A stretch of DNA of 64,000 bases, from NCBI RefSeq assembly GCF_021010565.1, contig NZ_JAJNAY010000001.1, forward strand, positions 434,001 through 498,000, read 5' to 3'. Both the position numbers and the translations under genes were made by a program. The notes below the pieces were generated by a model, which was given only the letters and a program-made list of their open reading frames with translations, searched no databases and was not told the DNA's origin. This stretch comes from Chryseobacterium turcicum (GTDB lineage: Bacteria; Bacteroidota; Bacteroidia; Flavobacteriales; Weeksellaceae). Positions 36,795 through 46,703 of the stretch are shown here, piece after piece; position 1 is the stretch's first letter, and each line of letters opens with the position of its first letter.

Positions 36795-39062
36795 TTAATT
36801 TTCCTGCTGCTTAATTAAGTTCAACGCAGAACCTGCTTTAAACCAATCAATTTGTTGAGCGTTATACGTATGATTTGCCAAGATAATATCTTTGGTTCCA
36901 TCAGCATGTACAAACTCTAAAGTCAATTGCTTTTCTGGAGCAAACTGATCAAGGTCTAAGAAATTAACCGTGTCGTCTTCTAAAATTTTATCATAGTCAG
37001 CTTCATTAGCGAAAGTTAATCCCAACATTCCTTGTTTTTTAAGGTTTGTTTCATGGATTCTTGCAAATGATTTTACTAAAACAGCTTTTACACCAAGATG
37101 TCTCGGCTCCATTGCGGCATGCTCTCTTGAAGAACCTTCACCGTAGTTTTGGTCTCCCACCACAATAGTAGGAACGCCTGCAGCTTTGTAAGCTCTTTGT
37201 ACAGCCGGAACTTCACCATATTCACCCGTCAATTCATTTTTAACGTGGTTGGTTTCCATGTTGTAAGCATTTACGGCTCCAATCAACATGTTGTTTGAGA
37301 TATTATCAAGGTGACCTCTGTATTTCAACCAAGGTCCTGCCATAGAAATATGGTCAGTGGTACATTTTCCGAAAGCTTTTATTAAAACTTTTGCTCCAGT
37401 AATATTTTTACCATCCCAAGCTGGGAATTCTTCCAATAATTGAAGTCTGTCTGAAGTGGGGCTTACGTTCACCTCAACACTAGATCCGTCTGCTGATGGC
37501 GCTTGATATCCGTTGTCATCTACAGCAAATCCTTTTGCTGGTAATTCAAAACCTTTAGGCTCATCAAGCTTAATTTGTTCGCCAAATTCGTTGGTTAACG
37601 TATCAGTAATTGGATTGAAATCTAATCTTCCTGAAATCGCTACAGCAGCAACCATTTCCGGAGAAGCTACAAAAGCATGGGTATTTGGGTTTCCATCGGC
37701 TCTTTTTGCAAAGTTTCTGTTGAAAGAGTGAATAATTGAGTTTTTCTCGCCTTTATCAGCGCCTTCTCTATCCCATTGTCCGATACAAGGTCCACAAGCA
37801 TTGGTAAAGATTCTTGTATTTTCAAATTTTCTGAAAGAATCTAAGAAACCGTCTCTTTCTGCTGTAAACTTCACTTGCTCAGAACCTGGATTGATTCCTA
37901 AAATAGCTTTTGGTTTTACCCCTTTTGCTACGGCATCTTCCACAATAGAAGCGGCTCTCGAAAGATCTTCATAAGAAGAGTTGGTACACGATCCGATTAA
38001 TGCCCATTCTACCTCAAGAGGCCATCCGTTAGCTTCAGCTTTAGCTTTGAATTCAGAAACTGGAGTCGCTAAATCTGGAGTGAAAGGTCCATTTAAATGA
38101 GGAGTTAATTCTGAAAGGTTGATTTCAATTACTTGATCGAAATATTGTTCAGGGCTGGCGTACACTTCTGCATCACCCGTTAAATGTTCAGCAATTTTAT
38201 CGGCAGCATCTACAACATCTTGTCTTCCTGTTGCGGCTAAATATCTTCTCATGGAGTCATCATAACCAAAAGTTGAGGTTGTCGCTCCAATTTCAGCACC
38301 CATGTTACAGATGGTACCTTTTCCTGTTGCTGAAAGAGATTCTGCACCTTCTCCGAAATATTCTACGATGCATCCTGTTCCTCCTTTTACAGTAAGAATT
38401 CCTGCAACTTTTAGAATAACATCTTTTGCGGAAGTCCAGCCAGACATTTTACCTGTTAGCTTTACTCCAATTAATTTTGGCATCTTCAACTCCCAAGCCA
38501 TTCCTGCCATTACGTCTACGGCATCTGCACCACCAACTCCGATGGCAACCATTCCTAAACCTCCTGCATTTACAGTGTGAGAGTCGGTTCCAATCATCAT
38601 TCCTCCTGGAAATGCGTAATTTTCTAAGACAACTTGGTGAATGATTCCGGCTCCCGGTTTCCAGAAACCAATTCCGTATTTATCACAAACTGAACTTAAG
38701 AAGTTGAAAACCTCAGAGTTTTTATTAATACCTTCCTGTAAATCTGCTTCAGCGCCCACTCTTGCCTGGATCAAGTGATCGGCATGAGCAGTTGACGGAA
38801 CAGCTACTTTAGTTTTTCCAGCCTGCATAAATTGTAAAAGCGCCATTTGCGCAGTGGCATCCTGCATTGCAACTCTGTCTGGTGCGAAATCTACGTAAGA
38901 GTTTCCTCTTTCATATTCTTGGGTTGCATTTCCTTCCCATAAGTGGGTATAAAGGATTTTTTCTGAAAGTGTTAATGGCTTTCCCGTAATTTGTCTTGCC
39001 ACAGCAATTCTTTCTGGGTAACGCTCGTACACTTTTTTGATCATGTCAATGTCGAAAGTCAT
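36795..39062 (-). CDS. Aconitate hydratase, mitochondrial/AcnA-like type
   Basis: A 755-residue [4Fe-4S] aconitase of the mitochondrial-like type that isomerises citrate to isocitrate. Cluster Cys are visible in [14 protein letters not shown] and [26 protein letters not shown] and the C-terminal swivel-domain motif [22 protein letters not shown] are intact. It is adjacent to, and in the same orientation as, a second aconitase (AcnB) of a different family. A 314-base gap with the acnB terminator separates them, so it has its own transcript. Confidence 0.96.
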   Translation of the reverse strand: MTFDIDMIKKVYERYPERIAVARQITGKPLTLSEKILYTHLWEGNATQEYERGNSYVDFAPDRVAMQDATAQMALLQFMQAGKTKVAVPSTAHADHLIQARVGAEADLQEGINKNSEVFNFLSSVCDKYGIGFWKPGAGIIHQVVLENYAFPGGMMIGTDSHTVNAGGLGMVAIGVGGADAVDVMAGMAWELKMPKLIGVKLTGKMSGWTSAKDVILKVAGILTVKGGTGCIVEYFGEGAESLSATGKGTICNMGAEIGATTSTFGYDDSMRRYLAATGRQDVVDAADKIAEHLTGDAEVYASPEQYFDQVIEINLSELTPHLNGPFTPDLATPVSEFKAKAEANGWPLEVEWALIGSCTNSSYEDLSRAASIVEDAVAKGVKPKAILGINPGSEQVKFTAERDGFLDSFRKFENTRIFTNACGPCIGQWDREGADKGEKNSIIHSFNRNFAKRADGNPNTHAFVASPEMVAAVAISGRLDFNPITDTLTNEFGEQIKLDEPKGFELPAKGFAVDDNGYQAPSADGSSVEVNVSPTSDRLQLLEEFPAWDGKNITGAKVLIKAFGKCTTDHISMAGPWLKYRGHLDNISNNMLIGAVNAYNMETNHVKNELTGEYGEVPAVQRAYKAAGVPTIVVGDQNYGEGSSREHAAMEPRHLGVKAVLVKSFARIHETNLKKQGMLGLTFANEADYDKILEDDTVNFLDLDQFAPEKQLTLEFVHADGTKDIILANHTYNAQQIDWFKAGSALNLIKQQEN

Positions 39063-39302
39063 ATCTTAATTTAATTTTTCTTCTTTTTTAATAAGCTTTT
39101 CCATTCTTTAAATAAGGTTTAAAGCGGAAAACAATTCTATAATCTCATGCATCAAATACTGTTCCTACCATCCCTAAAAAGAGATAAATATGATGAATGA
39201 TTGAGATTATTTATACCTATGAAGTTAAGGAAAAATAAAATTTCAGTTGTTGATTTATATCAAAATAATTTGGTAGAGTCTTAAATAGAAATGTTCTAAA
39301 CA

Positions 39303-39337
39303 AAAATGGAAGACTTCAAAAAGAAATCTTCCATTTT
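39303..39337 (-). terminator. Intrinsic terminator of acnB
   Basis: AAAATGGAAGA (39303-39313) and TCTTCCATTTT (39327-39337) form a perfect 11-bp stem with a 13-base loop. On the minus strand it is followed by T. It lies 40 bases past the acnB stop codon. The rest of the 39063-39376 gap holds no recognised gene or strong promoter motif. Confidence 0.85.
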
Positions 39338-39376
39338 AATTATTTAAAAAGCCTTGCGACTTTAATTTAAAATCTA

Positions 39377-42157
39377 TTAGTGACCAACGGTTACCAATTC
39401 TTTAATTGATGGAACGAAAGTCGTTAAATCAATACCTTCAACCGCAGCTTTGTACTCGTCGATATTTGGAATTCTACCAATAATCGCAGACAATACAACT
39501 ACCGGAGTTGATGCTAATAAAGATTCACCTTTTTTACGGTCAGAATCTTCAACCACTCTTCCTTGGAAAAGACGGGTAGAAGTTGCTAAAACGGTATCTC
39601 CTTTTTCAGCTTTTTCCTGGTTACCCATACAAAGGTTACAACCTGGACGCTCTAGATACATCATGTTTTCGTATTCTGTACGAGCTTCACCTTTAGGCGC
39701 ATTGTCATTAAATTCAAAACCTGAGTATTTTTCTAATAATTCCCAGTCACCTTCTGCTTTTAATTCGTCAATGATATTATAAGTAGGAGCAGCCACTACA
39801 AGCGGTGCTTTAAATTCTACTTTACCATTTTGTTTTTCGATGTTTTTAAGCATCTGAGAAACGATTTTCAAGTCACCTTTGTGAACCATACAAGAACCTA
39901 CGAAACCAAGGTCAACTTTTTTCTCACCTCCGTAGAAAGTAAGGTCTCTGATGGTATCGTGCGTATATCTTTTAGAAACGTCGTCGTTGTTTACATCTGG
40001 GTCAGCAATCATTGGTTCAACAATAATGTCTAAGTCAACAACTACTTCAGCATGATATTTTGCATTAGCATCCGGAGTCAATGCAGGTTTGTCACCCGTT
40101 CTGATTTCCTCGATTCTCTTATTTGCTTTGTTAATTAGACCTTGAAGAACGTGGTTATGATTATCCATTCCTTTATTAATCATAATCTGGATTCTGCTTT
40201 TTGCAATTTCCAATGATTCAATTAACGTATCGTCTTCAGAAATACAGATAGAAGCTTTCGCTTTCATTTCTGCAGTCCAGTCTGTAAATGTAAATGCTTG
40301 GTCAGCCGGAAGAGTTCCGATGTGAACCTCGATAATTCTACCTTGGAAAACGTTTTCTCCGTCAAATTGCTTCAACATTTGTAATTGAGTAGCATGTACA
40401 ACATCACGGAAATCCATGTGTTCCTTCATGTTGCCTTTGAAAGTCACTTTTACAGATTCAGGAATCGGCATTGAAGCTTCACCTGTTGCCAAAGCTAATG
40501 CTACAGTTCCAGAGTCCGCTCCGAAAGCAACCCCTTTAGACATTCTTGTGTGAGAGTCACCTCCGATGATGATTGCCCATTCGTCAACCGTAATATCGTT
40601 TAGAACTTTGTGAATAACATCTGTCATTGCGTGATATTCACCTTTCGGGTCACGTGCAGTGATTACTCCGAAATCGTTCATAAATTTCATTAATTTAGGA
40701 ATATTAGCCTGCGCTTTTTTATCCCAAACTGAGGCGGTATGACAACCTGACTGATAAGCTCCATCTACGATTGGAGAAATCACGGTTGCTGCCATAGATT
40801 CTAATTCCTGAGAAGTCATCAAACCTGTTGTGTCCTGAGAACCAACAATGTTTACTTCAACACGAACGTCTGAACCAGCGTGTAATAATTTACCTTCAGT
40901 AACACCAACTGCGTTTCTGTTGAAGATTTTTTCAACAGCAGTCAATCCTTGTCCTTCGATAGAAATTTCTTTAGAAGGAGCGAAAACTGCAGGAGCTGTA
41001 ATTCCTAACGTTTTTGCAGCAAAAGTTTGGATTTTTTTACCAAAAACGATAGCATAAGAACCACCCGCTTTGATAAATTCTAATTTTTGAGGAGTAAATG
41101 ATTTTGAAATATCTTTCAATTCAGTTTCTCCGTTATATAATTTCTTTTCTTTAGTATTGATAGTTAAAACAGTTCCTGTAGCGATAGAGTATTTTTCTTC
41201 TAAAACAATATCACCATTTTCGTTACGAACAGGGTTTCCGTTTTCGTCCATTTTTTTCACCCAGTTTTGTAGGTCAATTCCGATACCTCCGGTTACATCA
41301 ACTGTCGTTAAGAAAATTGGAGAAATACCATTTGTTCCAGCTACAATCGGAGCGATGTTTACGAAAGGTACATAAGGACTTGCTTGTTTACCTGTCCAAA
41401 GTGCAACGTTGTTTACTCCCGACATACGAGAAGAACCAACACCCATTGTTCCTTTTTCTGCGATAAGCATTACGCTTGCATCAGGATGTTGAGCTTGAAG
41501 CATTTTGATTTCGTCCTGAGCTTCAGGTGTAATCATACATTTTCCGTGAAGTTCTCTGTCTGAACGAGAGTGCGCCTGATTTCCTGGAGATAATAAATCT
41601 GTTGAAATATCTCCTTCACCAGCGATGAAAGTCACTACTTTAATTTCTTCTGCAACTTCAGGAAGTTTAGTGAAAAACTCTGCTTTTGCATAGCTTTCCA
41701 AAATATCTTTAGCGATTACATTACCAGATTCGAAAGCTTCTTTCAAACGCGCTGTATCAGCATCATACAAGTAAACCTGAGTTTTAAGAACTTCAGCAGC
41801 CGGTTTTGCAGTTGACTCATCATTTCCTAAAGCTAAATCAAGAAGAACTTCGATAGAAGGTCCTCCTTTCATATGAGATAGTAATTCGAAAGCGTAAGCT
41901 GGCGTTATTTCTTCTAATACAGATTCACCTAAAATAATTTCTTTTAAAAATTGAGCCTTTACCCCTGCAGCACTTGTTGTACCCGGTAAAGTGTTGTAAA
42001 TAAAAAATTTAAGAGAGTCAGCTCTGTATTCGTTTGCTGTATCTTTAATTTGCTCAATAATTGCGCTTAGTAAATCTGCGCCGTCAATTGGTTTTGGGTG
42101 GAGACCCTGTGCTTTTCTTTCTTCGATTTCTTGGATGTAATCCTGATAAATATTCAT
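39377..42157 (-). CDS. acnB: Bifunctional aconitate hydratase 2 / 2-methylisocitrate dehydratase
   Basis: A 926-residue AcnB, with the order typical of this class: HEAT-like helical domain first (about 1-160), then the swivel domain (EKGTMGVGSSRMSGVNN), then the catalytic domains. Cluster ligands appear as GSCMVHKGD and ERPGCNLCMGNQ. Length and order separate it from the AcnA-like neighbour. It works in the TCA cycle and can act on 2-methylaconitate. A 19-bp palindrome 80 bases upstream may be an operator. Confidence 0.96.
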   Translation of the reverse strand: MNIYQDYIQEIEERKAQGLHPKPIDGADLLSAIIEQIKDTANEYRADSLKFFIYNTLPGTTSAAGVKAQFLKEIILGESVLEEITPAYAFELLSHMKGGPSIEVLLDLALGNDESTAKPAAEVLKTQVYLYDADTARLKEAFESGNVIAKDILESYAKAEFFTKLPEVAEEIKVVTFIAGEGDISTDLLSPGNQAHSRSDRELHGKCMITPEAQDEIKMLQAQHPDASVMLIAEKGTMGVGSSRMSGVNNVALWTGKQASPYVPFVNIAPIVAGTNGISPIFLTTVDVTGGIGIDLQNWVKKMDENGNPVRNENGDIVLEEKYSIATGTVLTINTKEKKLYNGETELKDISKSFTPQKLEFIKAGGSYAIVFGKKIQTFAAKTLGITAPAVFAPSKEISIEGQGLTAVEKIFNRNAVGVTEGKLLHAGSDVRVEVNIVGSQDTTGLMTSQELESMAATVISPIVDGAYQSGCHTASVWDKKAQANIPKLMKFMNDFGVITARDPKGEYHAMTDVIHKVLNDITVDEWAIIIGGDSHTRMSKGVAFGADSGTVALALATGEASMPIPESVKVTFKGNMKEHMDFRDVVHATQLQMLKQFDGENVFQGRIIEVHIGTLPADQAFTFTDWTAEMKAKASICISEDDTLIESLEIAKSRIQIMINKGMDNHNHVLQGLINKANKRIEEIRTGDKPALTPDANAKYHAEVVVDLDIIVEPMIADPDVNNDDVSKRYTHDTIRDLTFYGGEKKVDLGFVGSCMVHKGDLKIVSQMLKNIEKQNGKVEFKAPLVVAAPTYNIIDELKAEGDWELLEKYSGFEFNDNAPKGEARTEYENMMYLERPGCNLCMGNQEKAEKGDTVLATSTRLFQGRVVEDSDRKKGESLLASTPVVVLSAIIGRIPNIDEYKAAVEGIDLTTFVPSIKELVTVGH

Positions 42158-42235
42158 AATTCTAGAAGTCTTTTCATTTTTAAACGCGTCTTCGGTACTT
42201 AATGAGATTCCTAATACGCATCACTTTCAAATTGT

Positions 42236-42254
42236 TTTACGAATTATTCGTAAA
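42236..42254. promoter_or_regulatory. 19-bp perfect palindrome upstream of acnB
   Basis: TTTACGAATTATTCGTAAA, with 9-base perfect arms around one central T, lies 79 bases upstream of the acnB start. The 352-base region 42158-42509 between acnB and the divergent WG-repeat gene has no ORF; this palindrome is its clearest feature. It could bind a dimeric regulator. Confidence 0.4.
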
Positions 42255-42509
42255 TCTTTCTAAGTTTGTTACCGGAAGTTGAAGCTGTCTAATGAAAATC
42301 TTTTCTGAAATAAAAATGTAACAGATAAGAACTGGTGTTATTTTTTTAGATTTATCAAAAAAATCTTCAAAATTTAGTTTTCCGTTGTTAAACACTTAAA
42401 AATGTTTCCAAATTTACGAAATTTTACTATTTTGTACGGGTGAAATTATTTAGATTCTTTATAAATATGAATTTTATATTTTCTATTTTTAACACAAAAT
42501 AAACATAAG

Positions 42510-43277
42510 ATGATTTTAAGGAAATTGAAGTTGAGTTTTTTAATACTATATTCTATTTTTGCTTTTTCGCAATCTAAGCCTTTGAAAAGAAATAATGTAA
42601 GTAAATCTAAAACAGCGATTAAGTCTAATACTGTTAATGATGCTTCAACGAAACTTCCGGTAATTAATGAAGAAGTTCCATTGTTGATTCCGCAAAAAAA
42701 GAATGGTAAATCGGGTTTTGTTAATCAAAAAGGAAATTTTGTAATTCAGCCAGAGTATGATTTGGTGATGTTTTTTGGTGAAGATTGTAACCTTTTAAAC
42801 TCATCGAATGAGAAAGTGAGAAAATTTGGAAGCAGTGATTTTGCGACGGTAGAAAAAAATAAGATTGCTTTCAGAATCAATAAATCAGGCAAAAAAGTTT
42901 ATCAATATAAAGATGCTGACTTAGGAAAATGTAAGCTAGAATTAAAAAAAGCATTATTTCATGCTTATATTTTAAAAGGAAAATATGGCATTATTGAAGA
43001 TTCAAAGTTCAAAAACCCTTCAGACCAGAGTCAATTTACCATTTATCCAAAATATCAATATCTCTACATTTTGGAAGGTGACGATGTTTCTAATCCTATG
43101 ATTGTAGCGACTTATAATGATAAATTTGGGGTGATTGATGTTAATAACAAAATCATTATTCCGTTTGAATATGCCGATATCAAAAGAAACTACAGCTGGA
43201 AATTGGGGAAAATGTTTGAAGTCACAAAAGATGATAAAAACTATTATTACATCGATTCCTACAATCGTTCTTACTGA
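42510..43277 (+). CDS. Secreted WG-repeat protein
   Basis: A 255-residue protein with a signal peptide ending near FAFSQ, followed by a low-complexity Lys/Ser/Asn linker. It has at least two WG-type repeats (KNGKSGFVNQKGNFVIQPEY at about 65-85 and NDKFGVIDVNNKIIIPFEYA near 210), plus a diverged one between. WG repeats form beta domains of unknown function, common in Bacteroidota. Nothing in the neighbourhood (acnB divergent, TPP-regulated receptor downstream) points to a role. Confidence 0.82.
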   Translation: MILRKLKLSFLILYSIFAFSQSKPLKRNNVSKSKTAIKSNTVNDASTKLPVINEEVPLLIPQKKNGKSGFVNQKGNFVIQPEYDLVMFFGEDCNLLNSSNEKVRKFGSSDFATVEKNKIAFRINKSGKKVYQYKDADLGKCKLELKKALFHAYILKGKYGIIEDSKFKNPSDQSQFTIYPKYQYLYILEGDDVSNPMIVATYNDKFGVIDVNNKIIIPFEYADIKRNYSWKLGKMFEVTKDDKNYYYIDSYNRSY

Positions 43278-43336
43278 GTTTTTAAACGCTGAATTTTAAT
43301 CATAATTTCAAAAGATTTCAAGTCAAATATTTTTAG

Positions 43337-43548
43337 TAGTTTTGCCGCTGAAATAAAGGGGTGCTCCAAGCGGGCTGAGATTATACCCAATGAACCTGGA
43401 ACGGGTAATGCTGTTTAGGGAAATTAGATGAGCAATGAGTAATAAGCAATTAGTAATACATAAATTACTTATTACCAATCACTCATTACTTATATCATAA
43501 TCGCCCCTTTTATTCCATTAAATTTTTAAAATTTATAAGAATGAAAGG
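43337..43548 (+). promoter_or_regulatory. TPP riboswitch (THI element) upstream of a TonB-dependent receptor
   Basis: A -7 box TAGTTTTG (43337-43344) is followed by the aptamer: GGGGTG (43358-43363), GGGCTGAGATTATACCC, AATGAACCTGGAACGGGTAA and TTTAGGGAA (ends about 43423). P1 is weak. Downstream CCCCTTTTATT (43504-43514) complements AATAAAGGGG (43352-43361), the P1 5' strand, with one bulged base. Its part CCTTTTATT (43506-43514) also pairs with AATGAAAGG (43540-43548), which spans the receptor's ATG, with one G-U. This is the same mutually exclusive design as the thiS leader. A 24-base imperfect hairpin lies between. The aptamer is sure; the switch is inferred. Confidence 0.9.
43434..43487. 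repeat. Imperfect hairpin repeat within the second TPP leader
   Basis: Arms 43434-43457 and 43464-43487 match as inverted repeats at 19 of 24 positions around ACATAA. Units such as AATGAGTAATAAG and ATTACTTATTACC look like a variable dispersed intergenic repeat. In the RNA it would bring the aptamer close to the sequestering segment. Confidence 0.55.
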
Positions 43549-45673
43549 ATTGTTTTTTTTAGGACTTACCGCAAGTTCCTTGAGTTTTGCACAAACTCTA
43601 AATAATGACTCTCTGAAAGTCAGAGAAATTGAGGCTGTTAACTTTACCAAAAGACTTCCTGTTGCCAAAGAAATCATCAATGTTCAGAAAGACCTTGATG
43701 GTAGAAACCTCGGACAAGATTTACCTATTCTTTTAAAAAATCAAACTTCAATCATCTCTACTTCCGATGCTGGAAACGGGGTAGGTTATACCGGATTTAG
43801 AATTCGTGGAGTTGCAGGAAGAGGAATTAACGTGATGATGAATGGTGTTCCGTTCAACGATTCTGAAAGTCAGGGAACTTTCTTTGTGAATGTTCCTGAT
43901 TTGACTAGTTCGGCATCACAAATTGTGATTCAAAGAGGTGTGGGAACTTCCAATAATGGAGTTTCTGCCTTTGGAGCAAGTATTAATGTGATTTCAAAAG
44001 AACCTGAAGAAAAGTTTTATTTTAAAACAGATGATAGTTACGGTTCTTTTAATACGTACAAATATTCAGCTGAAATTGGCTCAGGAAAGTTCTGGAAAGA
44101 CCGTCTTTCTGTGATGGGAAGATATTCTTATATTCATTCTGATGGATATATCGACAGAGCTTTTTCAGATTTAAATTCATATAATTTTACAGCATTATTT
44201 GAAGAAGGAAAAACAAAACTTCGTTTGATGGCTTTTGGCGGCAAAGAAAAAACGTATCAAGCCTGGAACGGAATCGACAGACCAACTTGGGAAACAAATC
44301 CTAAGCTAAATTATTCTGGCCAGTACACAGACCTTTTCACAGGTGAGGAAAAATTCTATGATAACGAAACCGATAATTACAGACAAAATCATTATCAGTT
44401 TTTGTGGGAACAAAATATTAATGAACGTTGGAATCTTGAAACAACTTTGCATTATACAAAAGGAAGAGGGTTTTACGAAAATTATGTAAGGGTAAACGAA
44501 GAAGATGAGGATGCAACGCATTATTCTAACTATAATCTTCCTGTGTTTGAGCTAAATGGTGCTCCTGTAAATCAAACTGATTTTATTAGAAAAAAATGGT
44601 TGAATAATGATTTCTACGGCTTGGTTTCTACTTTGTATGGGAAATTTGAAAATGTAGATTTAAATTTTGGTGTAGTTGGAAATCAATATTACGGAAGGCA
44701 TTACGGAAATGTTACCGGAGTATATTTTCCCAATATCAATGAGTTTGAATATTACAGAAATCGTTCGGTAAAAACTGAAGTAGCAGGTTTTGCCAAAGCT
44801 TTAATTAAAGTAAATGATTTTGAATTCTTTGGAGACCTTCAATTAAGAAATATCGATTATGATACAAAAATCTTAATGGAAGGTGATGGTGAAGGTGCAA
44901 ATCTCAATAAAAACTGGTTGTTTTTTAATCCAAAAGCGGGAGTTAATTATAAGTTGGGTAAAGGAAAAGTGTTTTTCTCTTATGCTCATGCGCAGCGTGA
45001 ACCGAATCGTGATGATTTAATCTCTAATAATGATGTGAAATCAGAAAAACTTCACGATTTTGAAGCAGGATTCGAAAAACAATTTGGTAAAGTAGCTTTT
45101 ACAGCCAATCTTTATTATATGTATTATCTGAATCAGTTGGTTTTGAATGGTCAAATCAGTAACATCGGTGAGTTTATCAGAACCAATTCAGGGAAAAGTT
45201 ACAGAAGAGGAGTTGAGATTGGAGCTTTGGCAAAACTTTCAAAACAATGGGAAATCTCAGGAAATGTAAGTGTAAGTCAAAATCGAAACCTGGATTTCAG
45301 AATTAAAAATAAAACACAAATTACAGAACTTGGAAATACAGAGATTTCTTTTTCGCCAAATTTAATTGCTAATTTGAGTCTGAAATACAATCCAACTAAA
45401 AATTTCCACTTTGCTTTGATGAATCAATTTGTTGGAAAACAATATCTGGATAATACAGAAACCCAAAGTTTACAGCTTGATGATTATTTACTTACAGATT
45501 TTAATGCGCAATATGATTTTAAAATTGCAAAACATGAAGTTGCTTTAAAGCTTTTGGTTAATAATATTTTTAATCAGAAATATGTAAACAACGGTTATGT
45601 CTACAATGGTCCGGTTTATTTTTCTCAGGCGGGAACCAATTTTATGTTCGGAATCAGCTGGAAAATTCAATAA
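43541..45673 (+). CDS. TPP-riboswitch-controlled TonB-dependent receptor, probable thiamin uptake
   Basis: A 710-residue receptor with signal peptide (ends SFAQ), plug domain (PILLKNQTSIISTSDAGNG, FRIRGVAGRGINVMMNGVPFND, VIQRGVGTSNNGVSAFGASINV) and a 22-strand-type barrel ending in NFMFGISWKIQ. It lacks the CarboxypepD_reg domain and a SusD partner, as in classical TonB transporters. Control by a THI element makes thiamin or a thiamin precursor the likely substrate; such TPP-regulated outer-membrane receptors have been predicted before in Bacteroidota. The inner-membrane transporter is not in the window. Confidence 0.9.
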   Translation: MKGLFFLGLTASSLSFAQTLNNDSLKVREIEAVNFTKRLPVAKEIINVQKDLDGRNLGQDLPILLKNQTSIISTSDAGNGVGYTGFRIRGVAGRGINVMMNGVPFNDSESQGTFFVNVPDLTSSASQIVIQRGVGTSNNGVSAFGASINVISKEPEEKFYFKTDDSYGSFNTYKYSAEIGSGKFWKDRLSVMGRYSYIHSDGYIDRAFSDLNSYNFTALFEEGKTKLRLMAFGGKEKTYQAWNGIDRPTWETNPKLNYSGQYTDLFTGEEKFYDNETDNYRQNHYQFLWEQNINERWNLETTLHYTKGRGFYENYVRVNEEDEDATHYSNYNLPVFELNGAPVNQTDFIRKKWLNNDFYGLVSTLYGKFENVDLNFGVVGNQYYGRHYGNVTGVYFPNINEFEYYRNRSVKTEVAGFAKALIKVNDFEFFGDLQLRNIDYDTKILMEGDGEGANLNKNWLFFNPKAGVNYKLGKGKVFFSYAHAQREPNRDDLISNNDVKSEKLHDFEAGFEKQFGKVAFTANLYYMYYLNQLVLNGQISNIGEFIRTNSGKSYRRGVEIGALAKLSKQWEISGNVSVSQNRNLDFRIKNKTQITELGNTEISFSPNLIANLSLKYNPTKNFHFALMNQFVGKQYLDNTETQSLQLDDYLLTDFNAQYDFKIAKHEVALKLLVNNIFNQKYVNNGYVYNGPVYFSQAGTNFMFGISWKIQ

Positions 45674-45733
45674 TTTAAAAGTAAACACCATTTCACATTA
45701 TTATATTTCAAGTTAGTTCAGATTAAATTTTTT

Positions 45734-45756
45734 AAGGCTGCTTCGGCAGTCTTTTT
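45734..45756 (+). terminator. Intrinsic terminator after the TonB-dependent receptor
   Basis: AAGGCTGC, TTCG, GCAGTCTT: an 8-bp stem (one G-T) with the very stable UUCG loop and a following run of T. Confidence 0.9.
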
Positions 45757-45950
45757 CTATTTAATAATTAAAAAATTGATAGAAAAATTATATAGAGGAA
45801 AGTGTTAAGTGCTTGAAAATTATCGGATGTTTGACTTTTGTGTAAAAAAAAATTGTTCAAATCTGTGGAGTCCGTGGGAGATTCAAATCTCAATATATCC
45901 TAAAAACAAATCTCCAAAAAGTCATGAAAAAGTCATAAATTTGCCACCAA

Positions 45951-46697
45951 ATGAATATTTCATCTTACATTTTAGACTATTTGAAACAGTTTGGAACCGT
46001 TACTGTTCCAAAATTTGGTGTATTTTCTCTGGAAAATTCTAAAGCAGTCATCAACTCAGAAAACGGAAGTATTCTTCCGCCTTCCACAAAAATTGCCTTC
46101 CATTCTGATTATCAGGTTTTATCTGATGATTTGGTAGGTTTTATCAGTAATCAAAAAACAGTTTCAAAAGAAGCTGTTGAAAATGAATTGCAAATTCAAA
46201 CTGATTTTTGGAAGAAAAAACTTCAAGCCGAGCAGGTTTTGGAAATTCAGAATCTAGGAACTATTTTTATTGAAGATGGAAAACTTCATTTCAAAGGAAA
46301 TAGACTTGAATCTGACCACCCTGATTTTTATGGGTTAGAAGAAATTAGATTTTCTGATATCAATGAAGGAGACTCTTTCGAAAGCCCTAAAAACACTGAG
46401 AAAGATTATAAATTTAATAAATCAATTCTGTGGATTTTCCTTTTTATCATCCCAGTTTTAGGAATGTTGTATTTAGCCTATACTCAACAAGAGCTTCTCT
46501 TTGGGAAGAAATCTTTTGATGATGTGTCAATACAAACCAAAACGAAGAGAATTGAAAAGAAAATACCTGTAGTAGTAATAGATTCGGCACAGATAAAAAG
46601 AGCAGATTCTATAAAAGCTTTTAAAACGGATTCTTTGAAAAAAGATTCACTAAAACAGGCTGCAAAAACTTGGAGACCAAAATCCAATAAAAAGTAA
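45951..46697 (+). CDS. HU-CCDC81 domain protein with one membrane helix
   Basis: A 248-residue protein. The N-terminal 130 residues form the two HU-related CCDC81-type domains of Bacteroidota (MNISSYILDYLKQFGTVTVPKFGVF as the first; QAEQVLEIQNLGTIFIEDGKLHF in the second), normally thought to bind DNA or peptidoglycan-related ligands. A membrane helix follows (about residues 160-178), then a Lys/Asp/Ser-rich tail of 70 residues. Many relatives carry a C-terminal SPOR domain; none is seen here. A TAAATTTG box lies at 45936-45943, eight bases before the ATG. The thioesterase gene follows after 6 bases. Confidence 0.82.
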   Translation: MNISSYILDYLKQFGTVTVPKFGVFSLENSKAVINSENGSILPPSTKIAFHSDYQVLSDDLVGFISNQKTVSKEAVENELQIQTDFWKKKLQAEQVLEIQNLGTIFIEDGKLHFKGNRLESDHPDFYGLEEIRFSDINEGDSFESPKNTEKDYKFNKSILWIFLFIIPVLGMLYLAYTQQELLFGKKSFDDVSIQTKTKRIEKKIPVVVIDSAQIKRADSIKAFKTDSLKKDSLKQAAKTWRPKSNKK

Positions 46698-46703
46698 ATC
46701 AAA

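Noticed and set aside
45809-46042. 77-codon ORF overlapping the start of the HU-CCDC81 gene
   Set aside because: It overlaps the start of a supported gene in another frame, with Cys/Trp-rich composition unlike real proteins here.
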